In this document: positions 20,520 to 31,714 of the stretch, piece after piece
Position numbering within the stretch: position 1 is the stretch's first letter
Layout: each line of letters starts with the position of its first letter
Assembly (NCBI RefSeq): GCF_018991925.1
Contig: NW_024726235.1
Span: 5,560,458 to 5,624,457, forward strand
Length of the DNA stretch: 64,000 nt
Direction: 5' to 3'
Source: Homarus americanus
Taxonomy: Eukaryota; Arthropoda; Malacostraca; Decapoda; Nephropidae
Made by a program: the position numbers and the translations under genes
The notes under the pieces: generated by a model
Databases searched by the model: none
Told to the model about the DNA's origin: nothing
The model's input: the letters and a program-made list of their open reading frames with translations, nothing else

Positions 20520-21234
20520 TACTACAGTAAGGTATTGCACCCAGTGGCCAATAGAGGGTGCACATGTTGATAACATGTACAGTATATTGTAATACTGTTT
20601 TGGTGACTGTAAAATTATTTTACTATGTTTTTTCTGACTGTAAGGTACTTTGGCCAGATGTTGACCCTACATTCATGCAGATTGCTTACATCACAAATAG
20701 GGTACTCATCTTAATACATCACCATCTTTAATGCAAAATATCGCAAATAGGGAGATAGCTGATAGGGGTTTACTACCTGTACGGTAAATGACTCACAGTG
20801 TTTCATAAAATCTTAAATGCCTTGAATCCCTAACCAAATATCAATAACAGCTATAAAACCATAAGCACATGGGATCATATCCAGTACTTTTATTGCTACA
20901 CAGTCAAACTCAGTCACAACCAATAATGATGTTTTTATTTCTACCACCACTTCCACTAAAATGTCAGCCAAATGCCGACACAGCTACTTGAATTGATACA
21001 AAACTCCTTATCAACGAAACTTTAATTTCTGACATTAAATTACTGTCTTTTTTTGCAAGTTCTATAGCGAATGCATCTAGAAAAAAAATCCAAAGCTATT
21101 ATAACCAAGACTAACACCCATTTTGGTAAACATATGAAAAAGCTATTACATTTTTGGTCAATATTAACATATTATTAACTACTATTATAATTATGTAATG
21201 ATGTTGATTATGGTTGTTGTTTATTGTGTAACAC
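20520..21234. other. No recognisable gene; possible solo transposon end
   Basis: The segment near 20730-20790 ending GGGTTTACTACCTGTAC resembles a pogo-type right end, but no matching left end was found. The rest is AT-rich. Confidence 0.35.
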
Positions 21235-21420
21235 AGACCCAGTTTAGCAGCTTCTAGAACTTCGAGATGCAGCCATGCCTTTCAGGGGCAAGAGAGGGGT
21301 GTAGGTGAACGGGGAAACCACCCCACCATGGTGGTAATCAAACTCTTGCAGATTCTGTAAGCAGGTTTTTCCCAGGCAGTGTGTACCAACCGGATACACT
21401 AGACTAAGTCAGGCCACGTA
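21235..21420 (-). mobile_element. tRNA-derived SINE-like segment
   Basis: On the minus strand GTATCCGGTTGGTACACACT resembles an A-box region, and GAGTTTGATTACC about 60 bases later resembles a B box (GGTTCGATTCC-like). A C/T-rich tail follows. This is weak evidence for a decayed SINE. Confidence 0.35.
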
Positions 21421-22004
21421 TGTGTATAGTTAGTTTATAATTTTTAATAATGTTTCATGTTATAATTACATATATGGTCATGAAGCAGAACATAGTGCTG
21501 CAAATAAATTGAACCAAGTATGAACAGTAGTGTCTGTAAGGGATTATTCTGTCTCAATAAGATTGGTGGGGATGAGACAGAGAAGTTTGACAGGAAAACA
21601 GAAGGGAGACTGACAGGATTGGGTGGATGAGACTATGATATAGGGTGGGAGGAAAGTTGGTGAAGGGGCAGGAAAACTATGGATGGTGAAATATAGACAG
21701 CATATTAAGGTACAATCACACCTTATGACAGCATACCAACATCTTTCAATCATGCCCAGTGCAGTCACCAATCTTCAACCACCAAAACAACACAGGTGGC
21801 AGACCTCTGTTGAGTGCAACCCTTTCCTCTTAAACTAAGACTGGTGTCTTACAATACTAGAAAATTTATAACAGTATATTGCTATTAGGATAGCTTCTAT
21901 CTTTCATGGCCAGGAAAAATATTTTGAAATGGGTGGTGTATTCTCAGGCCACGTGTATTCTCAGGCCACACAGAGCCTAAAGTAAGCAGTCAAATGAAAA
22001 CATA
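21421..22004. other. No recognisable gene
   Basis: Purine-rich patch near 21570-21670, otherwise AT-rich. TCTCAGGCCAC appears twice near 21940-21966. Confidence 0.4.
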
Positions 22005-22585
22005 CAGTAAACCCTTGCTATTCGTATGTGGAAGTTTGGAGCTTAATGAAGTGTACTGTGCAGTAAGAATAAATCCGGTTACTGAAGCAAAGGAAGATCA
22101 TCAGGATCACTGTTAAAAGAGGGCGATGCAGTGGTAGTTGGTGGAGAGGAGGGTGGCAGGGGAGCGGGTGGCGTGTGGCGAGAAGGTGGGTGGTGGAGCG
22201 GTAGCAGCAGGTGACCGAGAAGGTGAGGGAGAAGAATCAGCTGGGCGAGCGGCTGGTTCTTTCTTGAAAAACATCCTGGTTGGTAGTTGTTTCCTCTTGG
22301 CTTTGAGGTCTCTAAACGTTTCACTCCACTAGCAATGACACCAGGCAATCTTTTAGGGGCCATTTCACACAGAAACACTAAAGTTTTGAGAACAGCACAA
22401 GAGATGCTGCGTCGCAGGCAAAGGTTAAGTGCAAACAAAGGGAGAGGAAAACGAGGAGACCCTGCGGGCATGTGGGAGTGACTCGTTGCGCTACATGAGA
22501 GTCTTGTAAGCTAGCCACCATCTGCTTACCTCAAATAGTCGAAATCGCGAATCACAAACCCACGAAAAGCAAGGGTTTAATACTA
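22005..22585 (-). mobile_element. Tigger-like element, internal-deletion derivative (~581 bp)
   Basis: The left end CAGTAAACCCTTGCTATTCG at 22005, preceded by TA, pairs with CGAAAAGCAAGGGTTTAATA near the right end. A degenerate ACTA at about 22585 is followed by TA. Between the inverted repeats lies a single minus-strand frame (22363-22079) with a 5' region of about 220 bp and a 3' region of about 74 bp, the layout of a miniature Tigger transposon. Confidence 0.75.
22079..22363 (-). pseudogene. Internally deleted Tigger-like transposase frame
   Basis: A 94-residue frame. It starts MAPKRLPGVIASGVKRL, a Lys/Arg-rich opening like pogo/Tigger transposase N-termini. It then passes into a Pro/Ser/Thr-rich tail ending in an acidic SFNSDPDDLPLLQ, which resembles the family's C-terminal tail. 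Family transposases are usually several hundred residues with a CENP-B-type DNA-binding domain and a DDE catalytic core; both are missing. I infer a large in-frame-compatible internal deletion. The Met at 22363 is preferred over the upstream Met at 22471 because MAPKR matches the family start. Whether this short protein is ever made is unknown. Confidence 0.6.
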
Positions 22586-25159
22586 TATTCTTGTTACGCT
22601 TATATTATGCTTTGTTGGTAGTATAAATTGGCAAAGCATAAAATTAATTCTGTAAAACATTGGAATACAGTGTATTTTGTAGTAAACTATCAAGTACTGC
22701 AATTTATCTCACATGACATTTACTTCATTGGGTGTCCAAAGTATCCCATAATTTAAGGACACTGTAGACCCTCGGTTTTTAAATATATGTGATTAGATGG
22801 TCAGCGGAAATAGTGGATTTTTAAAAGCCTGATGGTAGATCTGGCCAGTGTGATAAAGACTTTAAGAACCAGGGTAGGCTTAGTGTTACTAGGAAAGAGT
22901 GATAACTTGACAGACAGACAGAGGTTTGAAAATAGAAAAGAAGTTTGGGGTAAAAAGATAATGGTGAGTTGATTTGTTGTACAGTAGTTAATGGCGATCG
23001 TTCATTGTTATAAAAACCAGATGATTAAGCCCAATTCTCCTCTTTGATTTAGTACAACATAATATTTCTTTGTACTGTAATCTATATTCCTAAACTGATA
23101 TACAGTAATGAGAAAATAAGATAAATAAGCATAGAAAGTTAGTAATTACTATAGTAAAATGATACAGTAATAATAATATGCAGAATGAAAATTATGGGCT
23201 TAATAAAAAGGAGATGCAGTATACACATAAAAGTAATGGGCAATGCCAGAGGACTGTATAGACACAGTGGGGTCGTTGTCATCGTTTTGAGTTGGTGGCG
23301 GTCAATTGCCAGATGGTCATTATGACTGAAACAAACAGTGGGATGACACAAATACAGCACCAAGCCACGTGTTAGGAGGGAGGGCGGTGGAGGGGGAAGA
23401 GAGGAATGTGGAGGCATGAGGGATGGAGTTGAACTTCATCATACTTCTGTACACATGGTTGAGCAGTGTTACCAGACCAATTAGGGTGTAGTAACCTTCA
23501 AGGTGTATCTGAATACATGTGGGCTACTGTACAAATGGGCTTATTGTAATCAGTGATACTGTAAAAACTTTGTCTAACTGCCTACTACTGATTCTTTAGA
23601 TTTTAATAAACAAGCAATGAGGCAGAAATATCCCTTTGGACATTAGGTTAAGCAAGATGACGGTGAGTGTGCCACCTTGGTGTTAATATGACATCAATTA
23701 AAGAGAGAATAATTACGATCCTCTAAAATGAAAATATGCAACTGAGAAAGAAGCCAAGGTCCTCCTGACCCATTTGTAGGAACTACCAGGTACTGTACTC
23801 TGAAAATTATGCTGTTTTCATGAGGTAGCACAAGGTTTCTTCAACAACGTTACTGTCATGACCTCTTATTTCTGTTTTATAAAAAAATATGCTTTTCTAT
23901 TATAATACAAAGTCTAAAATATAAATTATTTGCCTTGTGTAGCAGAAAAATAATTCCACAATCAAATTATTCACTTATTAAAGAAGGAAAAGCTTGTTAA
24001 TCATCCATTATGGAATACTGTATTGTTAATTCAAGTTGCATAACATTACTGGAAAACAGCCTGATACAGTACAGTATTTCATAACAAAAGTCTACAAAAT
24101 TTCTTTCCATATGAATATCACATACTGTACATAAATTAAATACAAATAGATGTTCACAATCAAGATGAAGCAATGTCTATACCGAATATGGCTCAATACC
24201 TTTTAATGCCACAAGTTCCATACAGTACAGTACATGTACAATATAGTCATAAAATAAGCTTACCTTCATGATTATAGTCACATACTGTATGATATTAAAG
24301 GTTGAAACAAAATTGGTGTAGTGATATTGCTGAACAAAAAAGTTATTTTAAATACAGTATGTAATTTTTTATAAGAGCTTAACCTTCTTACTGCAGCAGG
24401 CAACTTGGATACTCACCTGCTAAATGGTAGGTTTTCAGACATTGAGAGAAAATGCATTGCATATTTTTACTGTGACAGTTAACAGTACTAATCCCTGATT
24501 ATGATACATATAACTTGTTAGGAATCAATAATTAATTTATTAATATGCAGTGTGTGATATGTGTTGGCATAAATGACACAATGCTCCATACACATGAAGA
24601 CAACGCTGCATTTCTTCAATTTCTATTGCATTTTTTCTTGTTTCTACTGTATTATGTTGCAATGTTTCTGTTAGGTGGTTAAGAGTAGGTTTCAAGATCC
24701 GGAATAGATCCAATATAACATTGGTGGTGGTAGTTGTGCGTGATCGTGGTGGGCTCGGGAATCTCCGTTTACGAGATTATGGAGGAAGGATAGTATGTTG
24801 GTGATATTGCCAATGTGGAACTGGAGGGTCCCGTGGAAAGTGAGGAACGCGTAGTGATCAAATATAACATATGGATTAATTGAAATGGAGTCCAGGCTTA
24901 TCCCCTTAACTCCACTTTTTTGACGCACATTACTATGGTTGCAGTAAAAATTTTATCTTAACTTTGTGATGGTATTAAAACAAGTAATATAGTGAGGTTA
25001 GGTTAGGAAAGATAAAGGTTAACATAGGAAAATGAAGGTTACCTTAGAGAAACTAAAAGTTAGGTGGAACACTTTACGTAGTAGAAGAGATGGGTCGATA
25101 TTGGGATGGAGGTTGGTTCTGAGGCAGAGGGCAGAGATTACTGGCCCTCAGGTGAATCA
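22586..25159. other. No recognisable gene
   Basis: AT-rich, rich in ACAGTA/TACTGTA words. CTGTAGACCCTCGGTTTTT near 22765 resembles a lone Tigger-type end. A minus-strand frame near 24692-24928 (GTG-started, about 78 codons) has normal composition but is unrecognised. A short TTAGGTTAGG lies near 24996-25006. Confidence 0.45.
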
Positions 25160-25880
25160 ACATTATCAAGGTGGAATCATCATCATCACTTTAGAGCTGT
25201 CAGGGCTTCCGACAAATTCCTCAAAGTCAACTTCACGTCACTATCACTGGCTTGGCTGGCTGTGGTGGGTTGCGGTGAAGAAATCTGTTATGCTTTGCTG
25301 ACGGCTGCTGATGTTGTCGTGATACACCTTTGATGTACGGCTCCATAGCCTGCACCAGCCGGTTATGGAAGACTTATAGCGTTTATCGTCATTGTTGGTG
25401 AAAGGAAGGACTTCATCTTCTGCACACCCATGGCACCCTTAATATCACTATGACTTAAATTGTGTTCTTCGGAGACTGCCGCACCTTCTTCCTCCTCTTC
25501 ACTGGCGTGTTCTTCTTCCAGACATCCTCGCTGCCTAGCAGTCACTCAGGATTTCTGATCACCTCCACAGGATGTCGTCGTCGGCAGTCTCGGAGAAGCC
25601 TGAACTGTAATCAGTTTAAGCAGCTCTGCAAGGTCCCACTGCTACTGCACAGTCTGAACCTCACCAGTCACAGATTGACTCCTCCTCTCACCTGGTATTC
25701 CATGCAACACATGTCTCCATACAGTGACGAATTGTAGCAATAGACAGTTGATCCCATGATTCCACCAAGATGTCCACAGTTTCTTTTTGATGTTAAATAC
25801 TTCCAGAATTGTTTGAAGAGTGTTTTTTGCTGTTCTAACCGTTGTTCCTTGAGGGTTGAAACTGCCGCTGCTAGGTCAAG
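25160..25880 (-). pseudogene. Decayed Tigger-like transposase C-terminal region
   Basis: Reading the minus strand from 25880 in shifting frames gives TLFKQFWKYLT, then VDILVESWDQLSIATIRHCM, then an acidic stretch (EEEHASEEEEEG). After further stops comes SSRQQSITDFFTA. The F-W-K-x-Y then E-S-W-D-x-(V/L)-S-x-x-T-I-x-x-C arrangement and a late Q-x-S-I-T-x-F-F motif are typical of the region after the DDE core in Tigger/pogo transposases. At least two frameshifts and several stops separate the pieces. The catalytic core and inverted repeats were not found. Confidence 0.6.
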
Positions 25881-26200
25881 CGTCGTCTTTTCCTCCCTCC
25901 CTCCTGGGTGGACACGTCATAATACTTTAAGCCAATTACAGCTAGCAGCAGAGGAGGGTAGGGATGCATGGCCAATCACAGGTCTGATACGTCATATGAC
26001 GTCAGTGATAACGCAACAAAGACACACTGGCATCCTTACTGCTGCCGGCCTGCCTCGCTGGAGGGAGGAGGAGGGAGAGGCAGGCAGGCGGGCGCGCCAG
26101 GGTAAACTAAAATAGCGGCCGTGCCGTGACACTTCCCGGTAATGGCGTTCGCGACCAAGGAATGTAAGAATGTTAGGTTCTGCAAGGCACCGCTAACGTG
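25881..26200. promoter_or_regulatory. CpG-containing region with CRE and CCAAT boxes
   Basis: Within about 250 bp there are AGCCAATTAC (near 25930), GGCCAATCAC (near 25972), a perfect TGACGTCA at 25997-26004, and a GC-rich segment with GGGCGCGCC near 26090. This clustering resembles a TATA-less animal promoter. It sits beside the Tigger remnant and may instead belong to that element. No transcript start or exon is assigned. Confidence 0.35.
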
Positions 26201-26292
26201 AAACGCGAATGCGGACCGCGTAATATGAGGACCAACTGTACAGTATCTATCAGGTGTTTAAAATGGACGAATCTGTCTTTCTGGAAAGCTAC

Positions 26293-26392
26293 NNNNNNNN
26301 NNNNNNNNNNNNNNNNNNNNNNNNNNNNNNNNNNNNNNNNNNNNNNNNNNNNNNNNNNNNNNNNNNNNNNNNNNNNNNNNNNNNNNNNNNNN
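26293..26392. other. Assembly gap (100 N)
   Basis: Exactly 100 undetermined bases, the usual placeholder for a gap of unknown size. It interrupts the reverse-transcriptase fragment to its right. Confidence 0.99.
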
Positions 26393-27360
26393 TACTTCTG
26401 AGAAAAAGCTAAGCAAATTTGTGAGACAAGAACGTCCCTGGGTGAACCCGTGCTGAGAAGAATGAATTAAGTTGAATGTTTCAAGGTGGCTTTTGATTTT
26501 TGTAGCAATAATTGACTCTAGCAATTTGCCTATGATTGACGTGAGACTAATGGGACGGTAATTTGATGCAATTGATTTATCACCTTTTTTGAAAATCGGA
26601 ACTACATTTGCATGTTTCCAAGCTTCTGGCACTAGGCCCGATTCTAATGACTTATTAAATAAAACTGCTAATGGATTACTCAACTCATCTCTACATTCTT
26701 TTAATATTCTAGCATATACCTCGTCTGGACCAGGCGATTTATGAGGCTTCAGTTTGTTAATTACTTAAAGCACATCGTTACTAGTAATATTGATATTCAT
26801 CAACATATTTTCTATACTGTCGTTATATACCTTATGAACTTCTGAAACTGCTAGGTTTTCATTTGTGAATACGGAGCGAAAATGACTATTTAACGTACTA
26901 CACATTTCTAACTCATCATCAGTCATTTCTCCTGTCGTAGTTTTAAGGGGACCTATTGTATCTCTACCCTTTGATTTATACAGTTGATAAAAAGCTTTGG
27001 GGTTATTTTTCGATTCGTTTGCTACCTTGATTTCATAATTTCTCTTTGCTTTCCTAATTTCTGTTTTACCTGTCTTGTTAGGTTCTGATAGTAACCAAGT
27101 AAGTGATTTTCGCCTTTCTTAACTTTTCTATATACTCCTTTCTTTTTCCCTAGAAGATCTAAGAGTCTATTATTCATCCATTTTGGTTGGTTCGTGACGA
27201 TCTGAATTTTCTTTAGGGATGTGTTTATTTTGGGTATTATTGATTGTCGCAATAAATTGTTCATAAGTAGCTGCTAAATTAAATTCGGGGTTATCCCGTC
27301 CTAAGTTGACAGTTTCTCGGATAGTGTGGGGGATTAATCTTTGACCATAGTCATCCCTAG
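26393..27360 (-). pseudogene. CR1-like LINE ORF2 fragment, N-terminal part of reverse transcriptase
   Basis: The minus strand from 27360 reads NLGRDNPEFNLAATYEQFIA, the 27264-27022 frame (WMNNRLLDLLGKKKGVYRKV), SKNNPKAFYQLYKSKGRD, then one stop (TAA near 26765), NKLKPHKSPGPDEVYARIL, and a long frame with SGLVPEAWKHANVVPIFKKG, SNYRPISLTSIIGKLLESII and QHGFTQGRSCLTNLLSF. These are the linker after the endonuclease and reverse-transcriptase blocks up to motif 3-4 of animal CR1/Jockey-type LINEs. The endonuclease is missing at the right end, where a TA microsatellite begins. The catalytic FADD region should lie beyond the gap, but the 34 codons left of the gap do not clearly continue it. One stop and a phase change near 27020 make it a relic, though a fairly young one. 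Confidence 0.88.
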
Positions 27361-27385
27361 ATCACACTCATGATTTACGGTATAT

Positions 27386-27388
<3 letters not shown>

Positions 27389-27470
<82 letters not shown>

Positions 27471-27500
27471 GTATTATTATTATTAGTAGTAGTAGTAGTT
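27389..27500. repeat. (TA)n with adjoining (TAT/TAG)n
   Basis: Two TA tracts interrupted by ATAG at about 27426, then ATT and AGT triplets. Confidence 0.92.
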
Positions 27501-27654
27501 GTTCTTTGTTGTGGTGGTGGTCGCTGCAAGCTCGCCCTTCGTGTGAACCAACAACTGGTGCGTTGCAGAAAATTGCATGTTGGTGATGCATTACCAGGGA
27601 CATGTGGGCGACTGGCGAAATAGTGGCTGAGGGGCGTGTGGGCGTGGCACGTGT

Positions 27655-28000
27655 GTGGGTTAGGAATGTGGAGTGTGTGGGTGAGGAGAGTGAAGTGTGT
27701 GGGTTGAGAAGGGTGGAGTGTGTGGGTGAGGAGAGTGAAGTGTGTGGGGTTGGAGAAGGGTGGAGTGTGTGGGGTGAGGAGAGTGAAGTGTGTGGGGTTG
27801 AGAAGGTGGGAGGTGGGGGTGAGGAGAGGAAGTGTGTGGTTGAGAAGGGCGGAGGTGTGGGTGAGGAGAGTGAAGTGTGTGGGTTGAGAAGGGTGGAGTG
27901 TGTGGGTGAGGAGAGTGAAGTGTGTGGGTTGAGAAGGGTGGAGTGTGTGGGTGAGGAGAGTGAAGTGTGTGGGTTGAGAAGGGTGGAGTGTGTGGGTGAG
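27655..28000 (+). repeat. 45-bp minisatellite, open on both strands
   Basis: About eight units (core GTGAGGAGAGTGAAGTGTGT then GGGTTGAGAAGGGTGGA). 45 is a multiple of three, so the plus frame repeats ECVGEESEVCGLRRV and the minus strand repeats a Thr/Pro/His/Ser-rich unit. Both open frames (about 145 and 259 codons) come from the array and the adjacent TA and CT tracts. Confidence 0.9.
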
Positions 28001-28106
28001 GTGCGACCTTGTATCTTGATGACTGACAAGAACGTATAAGACTGTGACCTTACCTGTTGTTGTCCCCACCTTCCTCTTATTACCACACCTTCGACACAAA
28101 TGAACC

Positions 28107-28108
<2 letters not shown>

Positions 28109-28145
<37 letters not shown>
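28109..28145. repeat. (CT)n microsatellite
   Basis: About 18 CT units. Confidence 0.95.
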
Positions 28146-28148
<3 letters not shown>

Positions 28149-28256
28149 ATTAATAGGGAAACTGTTCGATATCGTCATGTTACACAGATCTACTAAACAG
28201 TTATGTTAAGTGACTTTGGTTAAATTGAGTTGGATTAATTGAAGTTAGTTTAAATT

Positions 28257-28432
28257 AGGATAGGATAAGCCGAGTTAGATTAGCATGATTAGGATAGTAT
28301 AAGCCGAGTTAGATTAGCATGATTAGGATAGTATAAGCCGAGTTAGATTAGCATGATTAGGATAGTATAAGCCGAGTTAGATTAGCATGATTATGATAGT
28401 ATAAGCCGAGTTAGATTAGCATGATTAGGGTA
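28257..28432 (+). repeat. 34-bp minisatellite
   Basis: Five nearly identical units of 34 bp, AGGATAGTATAAGCCGAGTT followed by AGATTAGCATGATT. High unit identity indicates recent expansion. Confidence 0.93.
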
Positions 28433-28468
28433 AAGGTTAGGTTGAAGCTTGTAGTCTGTTTACGAACA

Positions 28469-28570
28469 TGACGTCACGCGCCCCAACCAATCAGATCCTG
28501 GGTGACTCTTACTGCGATGTATACAACTGGTGCTTGACACAACACTCCCTAGGGGGATGGTTGTATTTTT
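28469..28570 (+). promoter_or_regulatory. CRE plus CCAAT promoter-like cluster
   Basis: Perfect TGACGTCA at 28469-28476 is followed by CGCGCCCCAA and CCAATCAGA (CCAAT at 28487-28491). From here on, base composition becomes T/GT-rich like a long first intron. A plus-strand promoter is a reasonable inference, but no TATA, Inr or coding exon could be fixed. Confidence 0.4.
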
Positions 28571-29998
28571 ATTGGTGAGTTGTGTCTTGTTTACCTTACT
28601 GTTGTGGAGTGTTTACTTTAATAATTAGAGTGCGGCGGTCTAGTGGATAAAGCCTCCAGTCCTAAACCAGGATATTATTATCTAGTTCACCCTATGGGAC
28701 TCTTTTCATCACGTTATGTTGTAAGTTTACAGAGTTGTCGTATCGTGTTTACTGTAATGGATTGTTTACATTAATACTAACAGGTGAGCCATCTTGTCTG
28801 TCAGCAATGTTGACAGATGAGTGGCATCGTCTTCACCAACATGGAGTGTGTGCATTTCTTTATTAACACGATTCATTGTTTATATCGACGTGTTTACAGG
28901 CGACTCGTGTGTTGTTAATACCATCAGTTGAGTTTCCAGCCTTGATTGAGCTCCTCATTGAGGATGTAATGGTGTTACCGTGGACGGGCAGCCTCCATGC
29001 AGGGAAACTGACGCCTCGACCAGTGTAAGGAACCCTTTGATCTTCCCCGAGTTCAGTCGCCTCACCACTTGCCTTCCGGCCAATGTGTGGTCTTTACCCC
29101 TTGATTGAGTTTGGTGGGTAAACACTGAGCCCTGTGAAGGAGAGACCTCGCTCCCAGTCCTCCTGGCAGCTTATTGTGGCGGCCGTGGAGGAGACAGCTT
29201 CAGACGCCTCGCTTCCTGTGTCGTAGTTATTTGAGACGAGTTTGTGTATATGTGTCATTGCCTCGAGGATAACGTGTTGTCGGCTGCTGTAATTAGTGGT
29301 GTAATTTATGGTGATTACCCGAATAAATTATCTCCGAGTGTAGCTGTTATTGTTGTAAGCTTCTTGTTGACTTACGGAATTTTCTTTTAATAGCTGCGTT
29401 AGAGCGGAGGTGGTCGTACACCAGGCAGTGTATATTAAGCAAATTTGAAAAATTCCATCAAGGAAAAGACTTGATCAGTCAGTCAGTGGGGATGACAGGT
29501 ATTGGGCTGACTAACACAACCAACAATACACTATGGCGTTACTAAGGGTTTATGGAGGAGGAATATATTGTTATGTACATTTTTACCTGAACCTGGAGAC
29601 CGAGTTACCTTTGTTCTTCAATGATTACCTTTGTGTGCATCAGGATAAATTTTGCGATAAAAAAATCACCTTTTCTCCCCCGGTATTGTTAATGACTGTT
29701 GCTGTTTTAGGCGTTTTGTCTTCTTTGTCAATAAGTTGTATTTTGGCAGACAGTTTTATGAATCCCAGTTATGTGGACACAGCCGGTGGAGTGTTTGCCG
29801 GCAGCACATGTTGTTGCGTCTCCTGCCTGCATCAGTGTTGCAGGCCAGGAGGAGGCGGTCATTATGTATATTGCAGTTACTGTTGATTTTGTGGTGAGTT
29901 GGTGTACACCTTTTCTCTGTCACCATAGAATTGTAGTTTCGGATGTGGCATTTTTCTTGCAATTGGTTTTGCAGTAAGAGCACTGTATAACTTCTATT
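28571..29998. other. Intron-like or 5'-UTR-like sequence, no assigned gene
   Basis: T/G-rich with several complex stretches (28960-29220 is relatively GC-rich). A 117-codon plus frame at 29533-29886 (starts MALLRVYGGG, has one hydrophobic stretch and a Cys-rich end) is not recognised and lacks supporting signals. Confidence 0.4.
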
Positions 29999-30012
29999 GG
30001 GGGGGGGGGGGG
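29999..30012. repeat. Poly-G run
   Basis: Fourteen consecutive G, able to seed a G-quadruplex and prone to sequencing error. Confidence 0.9.
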
Positions 30013-30438
30013 CTAATGGCAGCACGGAGAGTCCCGCACCAGCTCTACATTATCACTGTCACGCACCTTGACAATGATGACTCGGCCCCTAGAGGGTGAA
30101 AGCTGCTGAAGGAGTTGGCTCTTATGATGTATGACTTAACGGTGGAGGTCTAGAGGTCTTGACAGCAACCGCGTCACGGTGTTCGAGTGATCACATTAGA
30201 CGGATCACTGTCATTAGTAACTGATCGCATCTTTTATCGTATCTTGAAGGATTCATCACAGGGACCTCGTGACGAAACAGACTCACGGCCACACTGCTGC
30301 TCTCACCCGTGTACGTCTGATTGATGGTAGTGACGGAAAGACTAGTGCAGGAGCTATGGCCACCTGCAACAGTAGACTACACAGAGACGTCCTGTAACTG
30401 TCTAGTAAAGTGAAAATTAAACATTTCTCAGAAGGCAT

Positions 30439-30439
<1 letters not shown>

Positions 30440-30488
<49 letters not shown>

Positions 30489-30529
30489 CGTGTGTGCGTG
30501 CGTGCGTGCGTGCGTGCGTGCGCGCGCGC
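30440..30529. repeat. (GT)n-(GTGC)n microsatellite
   Basis: About 22 GT units grading into GTGC units and ending GCGCGCGC, an alternating purine-pyrimidine tract favouring Z-DNA. Confidence 0.95.
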
Positions 30530-30739
30530 TCTAAGATCTGGAAGACATACACTACACATGCAAGGAAATTTAAGTCATTTATACAGACGGAACTTAATAT
30601 ATATATATATATACAAAGAACTTAGAGTTGTATATACTGGCATATGTATACACCAAGAACGTAAAGACATGTATCACCACAATGGATTCTAAAACGTTTA
30701 TATGTATACCAAAGAAGTTAAAGATGCGTATATACTTTA

Positions 30740-30757
30740 AACACACACACACACACT
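30740..30757. repeat. (AC)n microsatellite
   Basis: About nine AC units. A short (TA)n lies at 30597-30612. Confidence 0.9.
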
Positions 30758-30937
30758 TTTATCTATGTCTTTTGTCTATGTCTTGTTAATCTCTTGCCTA
30801 TGTCTTATTTATTCTCATTTCGTTTACTCGCTTACCTATCTCTTTACGCCGATGTAGAAAAATATACTAATGATAGGTAATCCTGTCTCCAATTTGATGC
30901 CTCATAACAGTGCGTGGATGTTAAAGAAGGCTCGATT

Positions 30938-30968
30938 AGGTTAGGTTAGGTTAGGTTAGGTTAGGTTA
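30938..30968 (+). repeat. Interstitial telomeric pentamer (TTAGG)n
   Basis: Six perfect TTAGG units, in the opposite orientation to the tracts at 2.0, 4.5, 38.8 and 59.0 kb. Confidence 0.92.
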
Positions 30969-31305
30969 GCGTGTGTTGATTGTAAACAAACCACAGCAGT
31001 CGACCGTAAAAAAAACATGTTTCCTGTTTCCCGACTCGACCATTTTTTGTTTGTTTTTTGCAGCTGACTCTAAACTTTTTATTAGTAGATCGTGAATAAA
31101 TCGGTGTATGACTAAATTTACCCAGTTAGTTGTTTGTGGACGTTGGAATGAGCTGTTATTGCCACTATGTTTTTTACTTTTTTTGGAGGGGGTGAATAAG
31201 TAATTAACATTGATATAAAACACAGAGTCCGACCCACTGTCTCTATAATTGTTTTCAAATCTGATACGAAAACACACACATACACACACACACTGGTGAA
31301 TGTGT

Positions 31306-31309
<4 letters not shown>

Positions 31310-31363
<54 letters not shown>
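31310..31363. repeat. (GA)n microsatellite
   Basis: About 27 AG units, with a short (AC)n immediately upstream at 31272-31292. Confidence 0.95.
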
Positions 31364-31368
<5 letters not shown>

Positions 31369-31714
31369 ATGAAGAAAATCAACCCTTGCCACATAAATTA
31401 AACATTAATAACACTTAACACACAACACCAACACAACTTAAAACACACAAGACTGTTCTTTACACACAACAAACCACAGAGGGCCACAGACGCCACAGTG
31501 TATTAATGTAACTCCTTGTTATTCTTACTACTTTCCCCTACTGTAATTTGCTTTGATATTGTAATGTCATGTAAGTGTAATGAGCTCGTTATGGGTGAGT
31601 CATTGGTTTTAAGAGGCATTGTGCTCTCCTTGTTATTCATTAAGAGTAATTACTGTACATTATTACATTGTCAGCACCAATGTAATGAGATTAGTTCAAT
31701 AACACATGCAGTAG
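31364..31714. other. No recognisable gene
   Basis: AT-rich, with an ACACAACACC-like patch near 31418-31475. Confidence 0.4.

Noticed and set aside
28635..28700. GCGGTCTAGTGGATAAAGCC resembling a tRNA A box
   Set aside because: The B-box-like TAGTTCACCC is too weak; not called a SINE.
29533..29886. 117-codon plus-strand frame with hydrophobic segment and Cys-rich end
   Set aside because: No recognised domain, no splice or promoter evidence tied to it, and length within chance for this region.
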